Notes: generated by a model from the sequence alone, not told the origin. A stretch of DNA of 64,000 bases from UBA7672 sp963738625 (GCA_963738625.1 CAVTXH010000002.1:124001-188000), one strand, 5' to 3'. Numbered from the stretch's first letter, positions 34,588-43,301 are shown. Made by a program: numbers and translations.

Positions 34588-35777
34588 CGCACCAGAACAG
34601 GAAATTCCCGTAGCGGGTCAGGCGTCCCGCCAGGAGTCGGCTCTGGCTTTTCGACGAACCGAAGACGGATGGCCACGCTGGCGCCGACCGGATCGACTAC
34701 CTTGACATGGGCATAAGCTTCGATCGGAACATCCACATTCAGGCCAAGCGCGCTGGCCTGAAGTCGCGTTCGGTGCTCCCGGCAGTTCACCACGGCGACG
34801 GGAATTGCCCGGTCGGCGCTGCGGAGATCGTTGAACCCGCTGCCCATCTCGGTCGCGAGGCCCCCAACCGGGGTTTGAATGTTCAGATCCGAGCGCAGGC
34901 CAAGAACGCTGCGAGGCCGTATGTCCTCCCGATAGCATGCGGTTCCCGGATTGGGCCGGCCGATCAGGTTGCGCAGGCTGATGTTCAGCGGGATGCCAAG
35001 GGCAGTGCTGTCTACCCTGAGCAGGCTGTAGTTATTGTAGTTCCAGTTGAATCCGCCCTGAATGCCGCCCTGAAGGTTGAGAGCGATCTGTTCGCCAACC
35101 GCCGACCTGAAAACTGCGCCGCGCTGGTTGCGTTCCGCCGGGTTGCAAATCATCAGCGGCGCCGTGTTGCACATCTGGCGCTGATGAGCGGCGACAGCTT
35201 GCGGCGCTACGGTTGCGCCTTCCATGCCTGGCGCAAGCCGGCCAACCATGGCGAAGAACAGGTAGTTTTCCGTTTCACGCGTCGTCTCGACCATGAGGTA
35301 TCGCGACTCGCTGTCGGCTCGGGTTCTTCCCACGCCGCCATTGAAGCCGTCGTCATCGCTCCAGCGCCGGGTGACAACGTCGCCGGACTTCGGAGTCCGC
35401 GTATCAGGATTGTTCGGGTCGCTGCCCAGCCTTGACATGAAGACAAGGCGCTCGAAGCCGACTGCACGATCATTGCCGGATAGAGTAAGGCGGTCGCCGT
35501 CAGGCACTGCTCGAGCTGCTGCGAGGGCGCGATTGAGCGCGCCCGGCCGGCCATCAAGTTCGGTGGCGGCGGCCAGGGCGACGCGATCGGCGTAGGAGCT
35601 GGCCTGGCTGTGGATGTTCATCACGCGGCCGGTGTCGATGACCAGGCCGACAAACACCATCAGCATCGCGAAGCCGATGACGGCGAAAATGGTATAGGCG
35701 CCGGATTCCTCTGCGAGGAACCCGGCGCCGCTCCGGCAGGAGTCCGGACGGGAACGCGATGGATTGCGCGTACTCAC
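34584..35777 (-). CDS. tadG: TadG-like pilus assembly protein
   Basis: A 397-residue protein with an N-terminal pseudopilin-like helix, EESGAYTIFAVIGFAMLMVFVGLVIDTGRVMNIHSQASSYADRVALAAATEL, which is the TadG (DUF2134) signature. A long periplasmic part without clear repeats follows. No von Willebrand A domain is obvious, unlike some TadG proteins. It lies 24 bases after the small lipoprotein gene and overlaps tadE by four bases. Confidence 0.85.
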   Translation of the reverse strand: MSTRNPSRSRPDSCRSGAGFLAEESGAYTIFAVIGFAMLMVFVGLVIDTGRVMNIHSQASSYADRVALAAATELDGRPGALNRALAAARAVPDGDRLTLSGNDRAVGFERLVFMSRLGSDPNNPDTRTPKSGDVVTRRWSDDDGFNGGVGRTRADSESRYLMVETTRETENYLFFAMVGRLAPGMEGATVAPQAVAAHQRQMCNTAPLMICNPAERNQRGAVFRSAVGEQIALNLQGGIQGGFNWNYNNYSLLRVDSTALGIPLNISLRNLIGRPNPGTACYREDIRPRSVLGLRSDLNIQTPVGGLATEMGSGFNDLRSADRAIPVAVVNCREHRTRLQASALGLNVDVPIEAYAHVKVVDPVGASVAIRLRFVEKPEPTPGGTPDPLREFPVLVR

Positions 35778-35801
35778 CTTCCAGCTCCCCTGTTCTAGCT
35801 C

Positions 35802-36086
35802 TTAGTTGCCGCCCTGCGAACTTGAAGACAGCGTCGACATCGGTGCAGGTCGTTCAACCTTGTCGGTCTTGTAGTCGTTCACGGCGCCCGCCACGCGCTG
35901 GCCATCAATGACCAGCGTCGTTTCGGTTGAACCTTGCGGGTTCACCGTCTGGGCCGCGATGTTTTGTGCGACCGCCTGACCGAGCTGCTCATTCGCTGCG
36001 CCCAGCTTGCCGCCGTGGTATCCGATCTCGGAGGCGCATGCGCCGAGCCCGAGAGCGAGGGTAACAAGAACTGCTGATTTGATCAT
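35802..36086 (-). CDS. Small lipoprotein in the CpaD position of the tad operon
   Basis: A 94-residue protein with signal MIKSAVLVTLALGLGAC and a lipobox LGAC. The mature part contains AANEQLGQAVAQNIAAQTVNPQG and a serine-rich end. It occupies the slot after cpaC where the secretin pilotin-like lipoprotein CpaD (about 200 or more residues) is expected, but it is less than half that size and I cannot align it convincingly with CpaD. It may replace CpaD or be a separate family. The ATG overlaps the cpaC stop. Confidence 0.75.
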   Translation of the reverse strand: MIKSAVLVTLALGLGACASEIGYHGGKLGAANEQLGQAVAQNIAAQTVNPQGSTETTLVIDGQRVAGAVNDYKTDKVERPAPMSTLSSSSQGGN

Positions 36087-37516
36087 GGCTGAACATATCC
36101 ATAGGTGCCGTCGATGCCGCCGGTGCGTCCCGAAGGTTTCACACGCTCGGTTTTGCCGAACAGGAAGAAGTCGTACTCCGAAGGAGCAAGAATATAGTCC
36201 GTGGGCGAGGCCAGCTGGTTGCGATTGACCGGCTTGACCAGGCGCGCCGTGATCAGGACGACCAGCTCGGTCTGGCGGCGCTGGAAGCCTTCAGACCGGG
36301 CGAGCTGACCAATGATCGGGATCGAGCCGAGACCGGGGATCTGGCGGATCTGGTTGGTGAGATCGTCCTGGATTAGCCCCGCGATTGCGAAGCTCTGCCC
36401 GTCGCGCAGTTCGACCGTCGTGTTTGTGCGGCGAACTTTCAGGCCGGGAACGCTGATCGAGCCGAGCGTAGTTGAGACGCTGGGGTCGATCGCCGACACT
36501 TCGGCGGCCAGCTCAAGATTGATCGCGTTCTTGGATGTCACGGTCGGCGTAAAGGAAAGGCCGACGCCAAACTCCTTGAACTCGACGGTGATCGCGGAAT
36601 TGCCGGGGCCGGCCGCTGCCGCCTGTGCGATCGGCACGGGGAATTCACCGCCCGCCAGGAACTTGGCCGTGTCGCCTGAGAGCGCCACGATATTCGGTTC
36701 AGCCAGCGTGCGGACGAGACCTTTCTGTTCGAGGATGTCGAAGCCCGCGCTGAGTGCGAAGTCGCCAGCTTCCACCAGCGTCACTGCGCCGGCGAAATAG
36801 TTGAGCGGGTTGAAGCCATCCAGAGTCTTGCCGGCAAATTCGCCGGGCAGGTTCAGATCGGGATAGTTGCCGATCGCGTCCGGATCAAGATCCTGAAGCT
36901 CCAACTGCGCGCCAAGGTCCTTCAGAGCGCTGCGCTGCACTTCGGCGAAGCGAACCTCCAGCATGACCTGCTGCACGCCGGTGACGCCGATCATGTTGTT
37001 CACCTTTCCCGGCGCGTAGCGCTCGGCGATCGAGACGATCGAGGCTGCCTTGCCGGCGTCGTCGACCGTGCCGGAAAGCAGGATCGAGTCGTTGGCGGCG
37101 CGGACCTCGACCGGCTCGTCCGGAGCGATCTCGTAGATCTTGCGCTTCAGGCCGTCGATGTCGTGGCCGACCGCGACGTCGTAGACGTCGATGACCGAGC
37201 CGTCCTTGTCCGTGACGATGACGTTGGTGGAGCCGGCAGCCTTGCCAAGGACGTAAAATTGGGTGCGCGAGAGCGCGACCACATCAGCAATATTGTTGGT
37301 TCCGACGGCCACTTCGTTGAACGGCCGCTTGGCGGTGATGATCCGCGACTTGCCGATAGCGATCGAAACTTCCGTTGCGCCGTCGAGGCCCGCATTCGCG
37401 GACACCGTAGCGGTGTTGCGTGGCGTTTGCGCCACAGCGATGCCGCCCGCTATGAGTGCGAGCGATACGCACCCAACACTCACGAGGAGTGATTTCTTGA
37501 TTCCCAGCCGTCCCAC
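36083..37516 (-). CDS. cpaC: CpaC/RcpA outer-membrane secretin
   Basis: The 477-residue channel through which the Flp pilus leaves the cell. A signal peptide (LLVSVGCVSLALIAGGIAVAQ) is followed by the N0-like domain (VSIAIGKSRIITAKRPFNEVAVGTNNIADVVAL), a BON-like domain near 115-180 and the secretin domain (VMLEVRFAEVQRSALKDLG, VPGLKVRRTNTTVELRDGQSFAIAGLI). The GTG at 37516 is chosen: it has a GGAGAG site six bases upstream and puts the signal peptide at the N-terminus. The longer frame to 37741 overlaps cpaB. Confidence 0.92.
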   Translation of the reverse strand: MGRLGIKKSLLVSVGCVSLALIAGGIAVAQTPRNTATVSANAGLDGATEVSIAIGKSRIITAKRPFNEVAVGTNNIADVVALSRTQFYVLGKAAGSTNVIVTDKDGSVIDVYDVAVGHDIDGLKRKIYEIAPDEPVEVRAANDSILLSGTVDDAGKAASIVSIAERYAPGKVNNMIGVTGVQQVMLEVRFAEVQRSALKDLGAQLELQDLDPDAIGNYPDLNLPGEFAGKTLDGFNPLNYFAGAVTLVEAGDFALSAGFDILEQKGLVRTLAEPNIVALSGDTAKFLAGGEFPVPIAQAAAAGPGNSAITVEFKEFGVGLSFTPTVTSKNAINLELAAEVSAIDPSVSTTLGSISVPGLKVRRTNTTVELRDGQSFAIAGLIQDDLTNQIRQIPGLGSIPIIGQLARSEGFQRRQTELVVLITARLVKPVNRNQLASPTDYILAPSEYDFFLFGKTERVKPSGRTGGIDGTYGYVQP

Positions 37517-37580
37517 GTTTCCCTCTCCAACACATTCATCACTTACTTCGTCGTCGGGCGCGGCTTGCGCCGGCCGGCGG

Positions 37581-38411
37581 CTAGTTCGCGACCTGCTCCG
37601 ACGAAACCACCGTGCCCTTCCGGACACGGACATAAACCGATGGATCTTTCTTTGGCGCGGCCGGCTTCGGCGCCGCAGCCTTGCGCTCGCCAAGGTCGCC
37701 TGACTCGATCTGCCGAACTTGTTCGCTTTCAAGCGCAGCATAGTTGCGCAGGGCGAGGCTCAGCGTGCCGACCTGGCTGGCCAGCGCCAGCTTTTGCGCC
37801 TGCTCGGGCGTGACCTCGAAAGTCGCCGACTTGCCCAGGATCGGCTCGTCCGCCGTCTCGCTCGACATTTGGTCGATGCCCAGAACCGTCACGTTCTGCA
37901 GGATTACGTCGGTAACCAAGTTTGCGGGGCCGTCGTTATCGGCCTGCTGGCGCGTCAGCATGATATCGACGCGGTCGCCTGGCAGGATAAAGCCGGATAC
38001 GCCGGATACGTCGTTGATCCGCACCGAAAAGGCGCGCATGCCCTCCGCGACCTTGCGGGAAAGGATCGGTCGCTCGCCGAAACCCGAGACTTTCGCCTTC
38101 AGGAAGGGCTCGCCCGCCGCCAGAGAGCGCAACGCAATCCGCGGAGCTTCAGGTCCTTCGAAGAGTTCGGCGTGAGTATTGACGATTTCCGCCGGCAGCG
38201 CGTCCGACGGCCACTGAACGATTCTTGAAAGCTCGGGGAGAATCTTTTCGCCGTACGCGATGTCTTTGGCGGCAACCATCACCGGCGTGGTCGCAACTAC
38301 GGGAACGTTGGCGTCAATCGCGGCTGGCCTTTGCCGCGCATTGAACAGGAAGAAAAGCGCGATAGCGGCGAAGAGGACGCCGACGACTACGCTGACAATA
38401 GACCTGCGCAT
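37581..38411 (-). CDS. cpaB: CpaB/RcpC pilus assembly protein
   Basis: A 276-residue periplasmic or inner-membrane-anchored protein. It has an N-terminal membrane segment (IVSVVVGVLFAAIALFFLF), an SAF domain (VVATTPVMVAAKDIAYGEKI) and the RcpC/CpaB domain (FSVRINDVSGVSGFILPGDRVDIMLTRQ). CpaB interacts with the secretin. It is followed 64 bases later by cpaC and preceded by two pilin genes. Confidence 0.92.
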   Translation of the reverse strand: MRRSIVSVVVGVLFAAIALFFLFNARQRPAAIDANVPVVATTPVMVAAKDIAYGEKILPELSRIVQWPSDALPAEIVNTHAELFEGPEAPRIALRSLAAGEPFLKAKVSGFGERPILSRKVAEGMRAFSVRINDVSGVSGFILPGDRVDIMLTRQQADNDGPANLVTDVILQNVTVLGIDQMSSETADEPILGKSATFEVTPEQAQKLALASQVGTLSLALRNYAALESEQVRQIESGDLGERKAAAPKPAAPKKDPSVYVRVRKGTVVSSEQVAN

Positions 38412-38500
38412 TCCAAGCCCGCCAAAACTCCGACCCGTGTGGTCAGCCCGTCAAACCCGGTCTCGACCTGTGCAAGCGGTGCGCCGCATGCGAGGTCGAG

Positions 38501-38680
38501 TCAGTTACTACCCGCGGCTGTTCGCATCTCGTTCGCGACCGAACCGCCGAGCCCGTCCGCGCCCTCCAGAATCACGAAGGAGATGCCAAGCGCGGCAAAA
38601 AGAACGGCGGCGCAGAGCACCACCCACTCGATGGTCGTCACGCCGTGAGCTTTTCTGAGAAAGCCAATCAAGCTCCTCAT
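38501..38680 (-). CDS. Flp-type pilin subunit (downstream copy)
   Basis: A 59-residue prepilin not captured by length-limited gene calls. It reads MRSLIGFLRKAHG followed by VTTIEWVVLCAAVLFAALG, a basic leader ending in glycine and then the hydrophobic helix with the conserved glutamate. The usual Flp E-Y pair is E-W here. The short C-terminus ends GADGLGGSVANEMRTAAGSN. It lies between the other pilin gene and cpaB and is presumably cut by CpaA after G13. Confidence 0.85.
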   Translation of the reverse strand: MRSLIGFLRKAHGVTTIEWVVLCAAVLFAALGISFVILEGADGLGGSVANEMRTAAGSN

Positions 38681-38739
38681 GGTTCAACTCCCATCGAGAT
38701 CAGACCCAGCTGCGTTGAGTCGCGAAAGAGCGACCGCTA

Positions 38740-38958
38740 CTACGGGGCCGGGCTGCCGCCCGTGTTCGGGCCGTCGTCGTTTCCATCGAAGGTGCCGGTG
38801 GGAGCAGAATCGAGACCCGCATCGACGCGACCGGCAGCGCCATCCGCGCCCTGCATCACGAAAGCAGTAATTGCGAGACCAGCAAGCACCATGACGGCTG
38901 CGATGCCGACCCACTCGATCGTCACCAGGCCGTTGTCTTTTTTAACAAACTTGATCAT
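38740..38958 (-). CDS. Flp-type pilin subunit (upstream copy)
   Basis: A 72-residue prepilin: MIKFVKKDNG leader, then LVTIEWVGIAAVMVLAGLAITAFVMQGADGAAGRVDAG and an acidic, glycine-rich tail (FDGNDDGPNTGGSPAP). Like its neighbour it has TIEWV instead of the TIEY of classical Flp pilins. The ATG at 38958 fits the short basic leader; an upstream in-frame start at 39006 would spoil it. As the first gene of the operon it is the likely major pilin. Confidence 0.85.
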   Translation of the reverse strand: MIKFVKKDNGLVTIEWVGIAAVMVLAGLAITAFVMQGADGAAGRVDAGLDSAPTGTFDGNDDGPNTGGSPAP

Positions 38959-38978
38959 CCAAAAAACCCCTGCATCTA

Positions 38979-38998
38979 CCGGGCAGCTATCTGCCCGG
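38979..38998 (-). promoter_or_regulatory. Perfect hairpin in the pilin mRNA leader
   Basis: Arms CCGGGCAG (38979-38986) and CTGCCCGG (38991-38998) around CTAT form an 8-bp stem 20 bases upstream of the first pilin start codon. The transcript strand then has GGGGTTTTTTGG just before the ATG. The hairpin could stabilise the leader or modulate translation of the abundant pilin; no known regulatory family is recognised. Confidence 0.4.
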
Positions 38999-39540
38999 GC
39001 CGACAAGCCGGCCCTCTTGAAGACATCTGGGCCAGCGGCTCAGAAGCGCTAAGATCAATGCAATGACTGCGCCCGGCAATTACTTTCGCCTTGGCGTTGT
39101 GTCGCTCGAGATAAGCCGAATAGCTTTTCACCTGCATTCAAATGACATCAGCGCCTTGCAATCACCGAGCGCATCTTCATTTGCCGCCTGCTCGAGCGGC
39201 TGGCGCTTTTTGCTGCAATCCCGCTACTGCGGCTGTCTGTCCGCATCACCGCCAGAGTCTTGTTTTTGCCCGCTGCAATATAGAGAGTTAGCGCCATCCA
39301 CGCTTAGTGTTCTGCGCGGCAGAGTTCTCGGAAGCTTTTCTGTATTTCGCGGAAAATTCGCGCGCGGAGCTGTACGTTGTGAGGCGACGTGTATCGGTAC
39401 GACGACGCGAACGGGGCGAGTTTGGTTCAGTATTGGATTTGGCGGAATTCGCGCGACACGAGACAAATCCCGATGTCATGATTCACGACGGTTGAGAAAG
39501 CCGCATCCTGCAGTCATAAAAAACGTGCAGGTCAGGCCCC
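38999..39540. other. Gene-free stretch upstream of the tad operon
   Basis: About 540 bases between the pilin operon start and the end of the cobalamin transporter operon, both leftward. Base composition is visibly less GC-rich than in the flanking genes. The rightward frame from 39063 has no family resemblance and runs antisense into the transporter ATPase gene, so it is not called. The tad promoter must lie here, but I see no convincing consensus box. Confidence 0.5.
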
Positions 39541-40338
39541 TTACGCGTCTGGACTCGCAGCATCGGCCTCTCGTCGCGACCATGGCTGCAGGAACGATCG
39601 GTCACCTTGAGAGCCGACGAGGGCGTTTATGCGATAGACGGTTGCGAGGCTCTCCGGCGTCAGCACTTGGGCTGGTTTGCCGTTCGCGACAATAGCGCCA
39701 GCATTCATCAGCACCAGTCGATCCATGAACCGCATCGCGAAAGCGAGATCATGAAGGACAGCGAGCACACCCAGGCCTGACTTTGCACGCTCCTTCAGGA
39801 TCTCCATCACGTGCAGCTGGTGGTAGGGATCAAGTGCGGCGATCGGCTCATCTGCAAGGAGTATCGGCGCCTCGACTGCGAGGGCGCGGGCAAGAAGGAT
39901 GCGCGACTTCTCTCCGCCCGAAAGCACCGCCACTGGCCGGCCAGCCAGCGCCTTGCCATCGACCGCTTCGAGCGCCCGATCGACCGCCGCCCTGTCCTCG
40001 GCGGTCGGTCCCCCGAATGCAGGTCGGTGCGGATACCTCCCCAGCATCACGACGTCATAGGCTGGCAGGCGCCATTCGACCCGGCGCTCCTGCGGCAGGA
40101 ATGCGACGTGCCTCCCGCGCTCACGCCCAGGCAGGGACAAGAAGTCCTGTCCATCGAGCGTAATGCTTCCGGCCGAGCGCGGACGAATGCCCAGCATCGC
40201 CTTCAGTAGTGTCGATTTTCCTGCGCCATTCGGGCCGATCAGGCCCACCATCTCGCCCGCCGATATGTCGAGCGAGACGTCGGCCACGATGCGGCAATTC
40301 TTGATGGCGACGCTGATTCTTTTGGCTTCGAGCTTCAT
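39541..40338 (-). CDS. btuD: ABC transporter ATPase, iron-siderophore/cobalamin type (BtuD-like)
   Basis: A 265-residue nucleotide-binding subunit with Walker A GPNGAGKST (35-43), signature LSGGEKSRILLARAL, Walker B ILLADEP and the H-loop in VLHDLAFAM. Family assignment is to the FecE/BtuD group. It is the last gene of the riboswitch-controlled operon and overlaps the permease gene by four bases, so cobalamin or a corrinoid is the probable cargo. Confidence 0.87.
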   Translation of the reverse strand: MKLEAKRISVAIKNCRIVADVSLDISAGEMVGLIGPNGAGKSTLLKAMLGIRPRSAGSITLDGQDFLSLPGRERGRHVAFLPQERRVEWRLPAYDVVMLGRYPHRPAFGGPTAEDRAAVDRALEAVDGKALAGRPVAVLSGGEKSRILLARALAVEAPILLADEPIAALDPYHQLHVMEILKERAKSGLGVLAVLHDLAFAMRFMDRLVLMNAGAIVANGKPAQVLTPESLATVYRINALVGSQGDRSFLQPWSRREADAASPDA

Positions 40339-41336
40339 GCTTCAAGCTCCGTGCGAGCCTTGAAGATTAGCCACAGGAAGAAAGGTGCGCCGATCAGGGC
40401 TGTCACGACGCCAAGCTTCATTTCAGGCCCCACCGCGATCAGGCGCACGAAAATGTCTGCGGCTACGAGCAGCGCCCCGCCGCCAAGCGCGCTGGCGAGC
40501 AGAAGGCGGCTGGGAGAATGACCGACAAGCGGCCGCAGCAGGTGAGGCACGACAAGGCCCACAAACCCGATGCCGCCGGTAACTGCGGCGCCTGCGCCGA
40601 CGCAGACCGCCGTACCGACGGTGACCAGCGTGCGTGTACGAGGCAGGTCGACGCCCAAACTCGACGCCGCTTCCTCGCCTAGGCTCAGCGCGTCCAGCGA
40701 TCGAGCCGACCAGCCCAGGGCGAGCCAGCCCGCTGCCATGAACGGCGCAGCCAGCCAGAAATGATCCATGCTCCGGTCCGTGACTGAGCCCATCATCCAG
40801 AACATGATCTCGGTCGCGGCGTAGGGGTTGGGCGACAGGTTCAGGATAAGCTGGGAGAACGCCGCTGCGAGGCTGGATATCGCTGCGCCCGCGAGGATCA
40901 GCGTCAGCATGCCTCCGCGGCCGGCGAGGCTGTTGAGGATCAGAACGCAGACCAGCGCCCCAAAAATCCCCGCTACCGGCAGCGCTAGAGGGAAGACGGC
41001 TGATAGACCCGTGTAGAGGGCGATGATCGCGAACAGCGAAGCGCCGGATGAAACACCGATCACGCCCGGATCGGCCAGTGGATTGCGCAGGAAGCCCTGC
41101 AGCACGGCGCCCGCTAGGCCAAGCGAGATGCCTTCCATCGCCGCGAGCGCCGTGCGCGGGAGGCGCACCTCTCGCATGATCAGCCACGCCGTATCCCGAT
41201 CGCCGCCGGCGAGCAGGCTGAAAAGTTCGAACGTCCCCGCCGACGCAGGGCCGACGATGAGCGACAAGAAAATCAGCACCGCCAGCAGCAGCGTCAGCGC
41301 CAGGAGCAACAGCGGATAAGGAGCCGGCGGTTTCAT
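40335..41336 (-). CDS. btuC: ABC transporter permease, FecCD/BtuC family
   Basis: A 333-residue inner-membrane permease with about ten hydrophobic segments. It has the FecCD patterns LPRTALAAMEGISLGLAGAVLQGFLRNPLADPGVIGVSSGA and TGGIGFVGLVVPHLLRPLVGHSPSRLL. It partners the adjacent ATPase and binding protein; both gene junctions are four-base ATGA overlaps. Specificity for cobalamin is inferred from the upstream riboswitch. Confidence 0.9.
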   Translation of the reverse strand: MKPPAPYPLLLLALTLLLAVLIFLSLIVGPASAGTFELFSLLAGGDRDTAWLIMREVRLPRTALAAMEGISLGLAGAVLQGFLRNPLADPGVIGVSSGASLFAIIALYTGLSAVFPLALPVAGIFGALVCVLILNSLAGRGGMLTLILAGAAISSLAAAFSQLILNLSPNPYAATEIMFWMMGSVTDRSMDHFWLAAPFMAAGWLALGWSARSLDALSLGEEAASSLGVDLPRTRTLVTVGTAVCVGAGAAVTGGIGFVGLVVPHLLRPLVGHSPSRLLLASALGGGALLVAADIFVRLIAVGPEMKLGVVTALIGAPFFLWLIFKARTELEA

Positions 41337-42226
41337 TTGCCCGCCAATTTCTTGCGCGTCTCAACCAGGGTCTGCACCAGGTCCAGCGTCTCCGGCGTGG
41401 CGCAGACCACATAGCGTCCCGGAATGTTCAGCGTCGCCTTCGCGTTAGCCGCCATCCTGCGCAGCAGGGGGTGGCGCAGGTTCTGCGTCGCCATGGAGGG
41501 AGGGCTTTCGTATGTGCTCGTGGTCGAGACGACTTCGGGTTCGATGCGGATCAGCTGTTCCAGTGGAATGGGCTGATAGCCGGAGTATCCGACCACTTCT
41601 CCCGCCGTGCGAAAGCCGCCAGCATTGACGACCTGGGTGTAAAGCGTGTCCTTGCCAGGCATCCAGAAATTGACGTCGATGTCGGCGTAGACCGGCGTCT
41701 CGCCCGGCGGGATCTGGGCGCGCAGCGACGCCAGCCGAGACCTGAAGTCGGCGACAAGCTTTTCCGCGCGCTCCGGTTCGCCCACGGCGTCGCCCATCCT
41801 GAGGATGCCGGCGTACATCTCGTCAAAGCTGTTGTCTGGCGCGAACTCCACGACGTTGCGGCCAAGACGGCGAAGAAGCGTCGTGGTGAACTTTGAGGAG
41901 TAGGTTCCGGTCACCACCAGGTCGGGTTGCATCGTCAATACTTCCTCGGCCAGGCCGTGATTTGGCTTGAAGCTCTTCAGCAGCGGCCGGAACTCCGGCG
42001 GCAGCGCTTCCTTTTCGTAGGACAGGAAGGTCAGCGATAGGATCCGCTCCGGTTCGACGAGGCGCAGCAGAAGTTGGTCGGTGCACGCGTTGAGTGAAAC
42101 GATCCGCTGCGGGCGCATGGCGGTGTCCGCGGTTGCGGGAGACACGCTCGCTCCACACGCAAGAAGTAAGGCGAGGACCCAGTGCGCAAACGGCCGGCGC
42201 GGGCGCTCGGGGACAGCTGCAATCAT
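41333..42226 (-). CDS. btuF: Periplasmic substrate-binding protein, BtuF-like
   Basis: A 297-residue TroA-fold binding protein with a signal peptide (HWVLALLLACGASVSPATA). It starts with RPQRIVSLNACTDQLLLRLVEPERILSLTFLS, the standard opening of BtuF/FecB-like proteins, and has two lobes joined by a long helix (AEKLVADFRSRLASLRAQI). It delivers ligand to the downstream permease. Overlaps both neighbours by four bases. Confidence 0.87.
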   Translation of the reverse strand: MIAAVPERPRRPFAHWVLALLLACGASVSPATADTAMRPQRIVSLNACTDQLLLRLVEPERILSLTFLSYEKEALPPEFRPLLKSFKPNHGLAEEVLTMQPDLVVTGTYSSKFTTTLLRRLGRNVVEFAPDNSFDEMYAGILRMGDAVGEPERAEKLVADFRSRLASLRAQIPPGETPVYADIDVNFWMPGKDTLYTQVVNAGGFRTAGEVVGYSGYQPIPLEQLIRIEPEVVSTTSTYESPPSMATQNLRHPLLRRMAANAKATLNIPGRYVVCATPETLDLVQTLVETRKKLAGK

Positions 42227-43179
42227 CGCGCTCTCCGCGCAACGGCAAAAAGGCCGTCAACATCGAGCGACGCTTCCAGGTGGTCCGCCAGCGCATCTAT
42301 CGCACTTTCGATTTCCGCCTCGAACGCCACCCCCGAGGCGGCGCCGGCCTGGACCGACTCCAGCCACGCCCGCCTGAAGCCATCGCTTGCGAACAGACCG
42401 TGGAGATAGCAACCCGCCACGCGGCCGTCGGCGGACACTGCTCCGTCAGCCCGGTCTTTCGGTTTCAGCATCGGCCGCAGGCAATCCGCGCCCGTACTGT
42501 CGCCGGCATGGATCTCGTAGCCGCTCACGCGCTCACCGCTGGCGACATCGATCCCATCCGTCAGCCCCACTGACTTGATCGGCATCATGCGCGTGTGGAT
42601 GTCGAGCAGCCCCAACCCCGTCGAAGACCCCGCATCGCCATCGACGCCATCCGGATCGGAGATCGTCCGTCCCAGCATCTGATATCCGCCACACAACCCC
42701 AGCACGCGTCCACCCGCTCGCGCGTGCGCCAGAATGTCGATGTCCCACCCTTGCGCTCGCAGGAAGGTCAGATCCGCCTGTGTCGACTTCCTGCCCAATA
42801 GCAGGATGACGTCAGCGTCGCGCGGCAAGGGCTGGCCCGGCGCAATGTAGTCGGCGGCATCCAGCGCGGCGGCCACACGTCCGTGCACGATCACCTGCGC
42901 CCGCCGGTCGCTCTGCGGCTTCAACAACACGGGGTTGAAGTCAGTGTGCGGTTCGAGGCCGGCAGGCCGGGCCTGCAGCGCCTGCGCCCGACCGATCTCG
43001 CCGCCATCCGGCGTCACGGCTGCGTTGTTCGACATGTTCCGCGGCTTGAACGGCGCAACACGCAGCCCGCGCCGACGCGCGATGCGGCAGAGGCCCGCCG
43101 TCAGCACGGACTTGCCGACGTCAGACCCGACGCCTTGAAGCATGATCGCCTTGCCCGCAGCGCGCCTTTGCGCAGTCAC
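42223..43179 (-). CDS. cobQ: Internally deleted cobyric acid synthase (CobQ)
   Basis: CobQ amidates adenosylcobyrinic acid diamide. Here the protein is 318 residues against about 480 in the family. Residues 1-110 match the N-terminal part (AIMLQGVGSDVGKSV P-loop, FKPRNMSNNAAVTPDGGEIGRAQALQAR) and residues 113-318 match the glutaminase part (C163 in GLCGGYQML, YLHGLF). The roughly 165 residues between, which include the EGAGSPAE and DIDRGG regions, are gone, with the frame kept; the junction is near base 42849. FKPQN is altered to FKPRN and the PGSK motif to LGRK. It is probably inactive as CobQ. The GTG start has a GGAGG site; a start at 43248 is unlikely. Confidence 0.8.
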   Translation of the reverse strand: MTAQRRAAGKAIMLQGVGSDVGKSVLTAGLCRIARRRGLRVAPFKPRNMSNNAAVTPDGGEIGRAQALQARPAGLEPHTDFNPVLLKPQSDRRAQVIVHGRVAAALDAADYIAPGQPLPRDADVILLLGRKSTQADLTFLRAQGWDIDILAHARAGGRVLGLCGGYQMLGRTISDPDGVDGDAGSSTGLGLLDIHTRMMPIKSVGLTDGIDVASGERVSGYEIHAGDSTGADCLRPMLKPKDRADGAVSADGRVAGCYLHGLFASDGFRRAWLESVQAGAASGVAFEAEIESAIDALADHLEASLDVDGLFAVARRAR

Positions 43180-43301
43180 CGTAACCTCCAGTCGCGCGCC
43201 ATCGCTCCCACCCGACGTGCCGGATGGATCGCTCGCATGTCGCCTCACCGGAGAACCCTCCGCTCCGTCGGCTGGACCTGGCCGGGCGGAGGAGCGACGT
43301 C

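Noticed and set aside
38501..38958. The two small pilin frames as TadE-type pseudopilins
   Set aside because: They are too short and lack a periplasmic domain; leader, helix and position before cpaB fit Flp major pilins.
39063..39695. A 210-codon plus-strand frame upstream of the tad operon
   Set aside because: No recognisable domain, no ribosome site, and it runs antisense into the transporter ATPase gene.
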